Assembly: GCA_044448905.1 (NCBI GenBank)
Contig: JBIOHJ010000067.1
Location: 1 to 17,645 of the forward strand
Origin: JBIOHJ01 sp044448905
GTDB taxonomy: Bacteria > Bacteroidota > Bacteroidia > AKYH767-A > OLB10
Length of the DNA: 17,645 bases
Direction of reading: 5' to 3'
A model generated the notes under the pieces. It ran no database searches. It saw nothing but the letters and a program-made list of their open reading frames with translations, and had not been told where the DNA came from. How positions within the stretch are numbered: the first letter of the stretch is position 1; every line of letters starts with the position of its first letter. This document shows, in pieces, positions 15,567-17,645 of this stretch. A program made the position numbers and the translations under genes.

Positions 15567-17129
15567 TTATATTGGTTTAAAAATTGAATGTGGGTTTTCA
15601 GATGTTAATCTTGCATAATATTGAATCGCATAACTATCCGTCATGCTTGAAATGAAATCACAAATTACTCTATTTCTGCTATTATGAATATTATTAAAAA
15701 TTATTTGGTAATCATGTGGTAACAATAAACCATCTCTTGCTTCTTTTGCTTCTTTTAAAGTATTAAATATTTTTTCAATAATTTCTTTACCACGATACTC
15801 AATAATTTGCAACCGGCTCGTTTTAATTTGTGATTCATAAATGAATTGCTTCAAGGCTTCCAATTCTAAATATTTTTTTGCTTTTAACGTTACTCGGGAT
15901 AATACGGGATATTTCTTATCAGGAAGAAAAATCACATTTTCAATAAAATTATTCACGAGTCGTGTACTAAATTCCCTTCTTGAATATCCATTACTACTGA
16001 TTCGCATAGATGCATCATAGCCTAATGAAATTGTATCTGTCAGGGAAGCACTTGAGGGCTTATCCAAGTCGCCAAATACAAATTCATTAATTATAATATT
16101 GTAAATACTTTTTAAATTATTTTTGTTTTCAAGAACATTAATTTTTTCTAATCCATAGCTTTGTGTAAGTTTATTATATTCCTCAATCTTCTTATTTACT
16201 TTTTTGATAATGTTTTCATAAACATCATCTTTAGCAGTGAAAAAATCAAGAGTATGAATAAATCCTGCTTGTAGTGCATCTTCAAGATCGTAAGTTGTGT
16301 AAGTAATGTCGTCAGCTAAATCCATGATGTCACATTCAATCGTTCGGAATTCATTAATTTTATCTTGGTCGAATTCCGGACAAACATTTGAAATAATATT
16401 ACTTAACAATCCAGCTTCGGTATCATAAACTCCCTTTTCCACTTTTTCATAGGAAGAAGTTTCAACATTTTTAAGCAGTGCCGGATATTTTATAATCGAA
16501 GCCAGTGACCGATATGTTAAATTTAACCCAAGTCTTCGATCCTGTTCATTGATATTTTCGCAATTGGCATCCAAAATGCCGTAACGATTTTTTAGTTCAA
16601 CATAATTTTTTCTTCTTTCTTTTATGTATTGCTCATCCTCTTTTTTTGTTTCATCAAGCGCTTCGATCTGTAATTCTTTTTTTTCAACTTTTGTCAAAAT
16701 CCGAAACGTTTGAGCATTTCCTTCAAATCTTCCATGATCTTTCATTAAAAAATCTAATGACCTTTCTCCGATATGTCCGAATGGTGGATGACCAAGATCA
16801 TGGGCTAAACCGGCAAATGATAATAAATCTAAATTTATTTTATTTGTTTTGTTTTCATTCTCCGCACCCCTTAAATCTTCTTCGTTAATTTTTATTCCAA
16901 TCGTTTTAGCAACATCTGCAACTTCAATCGAATGAGTTAACCTGTTTCTAAAAAAATCAGACTCTTCACCAGGGAAAAGTTGAGTTTTCCCAGTGAGCCT
17001 TCTAAAGCTGGTGGAATGAATTAAACGGGTTAAATCTCGGGTAAACGCATACCCTGGACTTTTTAAATAACTTGGAATCTTAAAAAGTCGCTGTTTTCTT
17101 AAAAAATCATTTGGTTGGTAAAATTCCAT
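15567..17129 (-). CDS. dgt: Deoxyguanosinetriphosphate triphosphohydrolase (dGTPase, HD family)
   Basis: The enzyme splits dGTP (or other dNTPs) to the nucleoside and triphosphate. The 520 residues fit the longer dGTPase type. Visible motifs are RDLTRLIHSTSFRRLTGKTQLFP (31-53), H66 in RNRLTHSIEV, the HD pair H110-D111 in LAHDLGHPPFGHIGE, GRFEGNAQTFRIL (133-145), and the last metal ligand in LADDITYTTYDLED (271-284). These give the full H...HD...D metal site. A charged insertion lies at about 148-185. Housekeeping control of nucleotide pools is the usual role, but dGTPases that deplete dGTP during infection are known phage-defence proteins, and the neighbouring R-M and Abi genes make that plausible. 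Base composition is low even for this window; sampled lines range from about 12% to 38% GC, which may indicate transfer. TACTTTTA at 17144-17151 on the minus strand is a near-consensus promoter element. Confidence 0.9.
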   Translation of the reverse strand: MEFYQPNDFLRKQRLFKIPSYLKSPGYAFTRDLTRLIHSTSFRRLTGKTQLFPGEESDFFRNRLTHSIEVADVAKTIGIKINEEDLRGAENENKTNKINLDLLSFAGLAHDLGHPPFGHIGERSLDFLMKDHGRFEGNAQTFRILTKVEKKELQIEALDETKKEDEQYIKERRKNYVELKNRYGILDANCENINEQDRRLGLNLTYRSLASIIKYPALLKNVETSSYEKVEKGVYDTEAGLLSNIISNVCPEFDQDKINEFRTIECDIMDLADDITYTTYDLEDALQAGFIHTLDFFTAKDDVYENIIKKVNKKIEEYNKLTQSYGLEKINVLENKNNLKSIYNIIINEFVFGDLDKPSSASLTDTISLGYDASMRISSNGYSRREFSTRLVNNFIENVIFLPDKKYPVLSRVTLKAKKYLELEALKQFIYESQIKTSRLQIIEYRGKEIIEKIFNTLKEAKEARDGLLLPHDYQIIFNNIHNSRNRVICDFISSMTDSYAIQYYARLTSENPHSIFKPI

Positions 17130-17182
17130 AAACTTTAATAGGTAAAAGTAAAAGTTTTATGGAAACAAAAAAACCTTAAGCT

Positions 17183-17410
17183 CTATTTTATGCTCGAATT
17201 ATTATTATTTAAATTTTCATTGTTTTCATTTTCCATTTCAGTGACAAACTTATCCAAATTAGGTTCTGGTGTAAATAAGTTTTCACTCACTTCATAACGA
17301 ATTACATTTGGCAATGCATAAACTTCGCTATAAAATGGGCTCAAGGTTTGTTCTTCCATAGGATTTTGAGTTTTAGGTTTAGAGGGTTGCAAATGTATGT
17401 TTTTTTTCAT
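17183..17410 (-). CDS. Small asparagine-rich ORF of unknown function upstream of the dGTPase gene
   Basis: An ATG at 17410 gives 75 residues (a GTG at 17425 would add five; an ATG at 17359 would give 58). The start MEEQTLSPFYSEVY at 17359 follows an exact TAnnTTTG match (TACATTTG, 17397-17390) and may be the true one. The middle, YALPNVIRYEVSENLFTPEPNLDKFV, looks like a real folded or peptide-binding segment. The tail is low-complexity (NENLNNNNSSIK). It lies 53 nt before the dGTPase start in the same direction, so it may be a co-expressed partner. No family recognised; coding status is moderate. Confidence 0.45.
   Translation of the reverse strand: MKKNIHLQPSKPKTQNPMEEQTLSPFYSEVYALPNVIRYEVSENLFTPEPNLDKFVTEMENENNENLNNNNSSIK
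17390..17397 (-). promoter_or_regulatory. -7 promoter element (TACATTTG) for the small ORF / dGTPase unit
   Basis: Exact TAnnTTTG match on the minus strand, with TTTG at 17417-17414 sixteen bases upstream (shorter than the usual 19-21). If used, the MEEQ start at 17359 is the right one, with a leader of about 25 nt. Confidence 0.35.
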
Positions 17411-17555
17411 AACCAAATTATACACCCTATATTATGTTTGGTTACATAAAAATTTGAGCCAAAAGTATTTTATCCAAAATCATCTTCAAAGCTTTTCTAT
17501 TTTTTAATTTTTGAACATATGAACATCAATTAGTTAATAAGGGATGAGAAAAGTT

Positions 17556-17600
17556 ATACACAGATGTTCAAATCTTTCACCCCATTGGATATCTGTGTAT
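17556..17600. repeat. Long inverted repeat / hairpin in the right-hand intergenic region
   Basis: ATACACAGAT (17556-17565) and ATCTGTGTAT (17591-17600) are perfect inverted arms. In a plus-strand RNA the stem extends inwards by six more pairs (two of them G-U) to 16 bp with a 13-nt loop; on the minus strand the two wobbles become mismatches. The left arm overlaps TTATACACA (17554-17562), which fits the DnaA-box consensus TTATNCACA. GAACAT occurs twice nearby (17513, 17521) and inverted at 17564. No ORF is seen in 17426-17645. Role unknown: an operator, an RNA structure or part of an element continuing beyond the window. Confidence 0.55.
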
Positions 17601-17645
17601 CCCAGCACCCATCTTGTCCTCCTATGAAATAAAGTAGCCCTTAGA

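Noticed and set aside
17540..17610. Chromosomal origin of replication from DnaA-box-like sites
   Set aside because: Only one site fits TTATNCACA, the second has two mismatches, and no dnaA, dnaN or AT-rich unwinding array is nearby.
17577..17612. 12-codon frame on the minus strand preceded by AGGAGG
   Set aside because: A good Shine-Dalgarno is rarely used in Bacteroidota, the peptide is very short and it lies within the hairpin; treated as chance.

Overview
The window looks like a piece of a low-GC Bacteroidota chromosome, probably Sphingobacteriia/Chitinophagia-like or an uncultured relative. The pointers are a C-terminal type IX secretion (T9SS) type A sorting domain, a DUF4382 lipoprotein, a DUF255 thioredoxin-like protein, almost no Shine-Dalgarno sequences, and several intergenic matches to the Bacteroidota -7 promoter element TAnnTTTG. 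No rRNA, tRNA, CRISPR array, transposase or integrase was found.

Layout. Positions 1-1706 hold the 3' part of a large secreted protein (+), closed by a strong terminator. Positions 1805-5156 hold a DUF255 lipoprotein-like protein and a transglutaminase-fold protein (+). These converge with almost no gap on dnaG (primase, -, 5159-7108). Next come a small conserved Bacteroidota protein (+, 7290-7580) and a two-gene envelope operon on the minus strand: a DUF4382 lipoprotein, then an outer-membrane beta-barrel (9252 down to 7608). A 345-bp intergenic region separates this from an orphan degenerate receiver-domain protein (+, 9598-10047). A cytoplasmic protein of unknown function with a C-terminal carboxypeptidase-regulatory-like domain follows (-, 10214-11125).

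The right third (about 11.2-17.4 kb) looks like an accessory, defence-type region. It carries an Abi_2/AbiF-like HEPN protein (-), an MmeI-like single-chain restriction-modification enzyme (-) whose specificity region is clearly AT-richer than the rest of the gene, a 36-residue very basic small protein (+), an AT-rich dGTPase of the HD family (-), and a small asparagine-rich ORF just upstream of the dGTPase.

The most interesting observation is the 176-bp gap between the R-M gene and the AbiF-like gene. On the minus strand it contains a -7 promoter match, then at once an 8-bp GC-rich hairpin with a T5-A-T5 tract, ending 7 nt before the abi start codon. That is the layout of a short, independently terminated RNA of about 55 nt placed immediately 5' of the toxin-like gene. 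From memory of published work, AbiF proteins are ancestors of Cas13 and pair with a conserved non-coding RNA that acts as an RNA antitoxin. This locus is therefore a good candidate for an AbiF/RNA-antitoxin system in Bacteroidota. A second possible small RNA (+, about 11214-11319) lies on the other side of abi. Everything about RNA function here is inferred from sequence.
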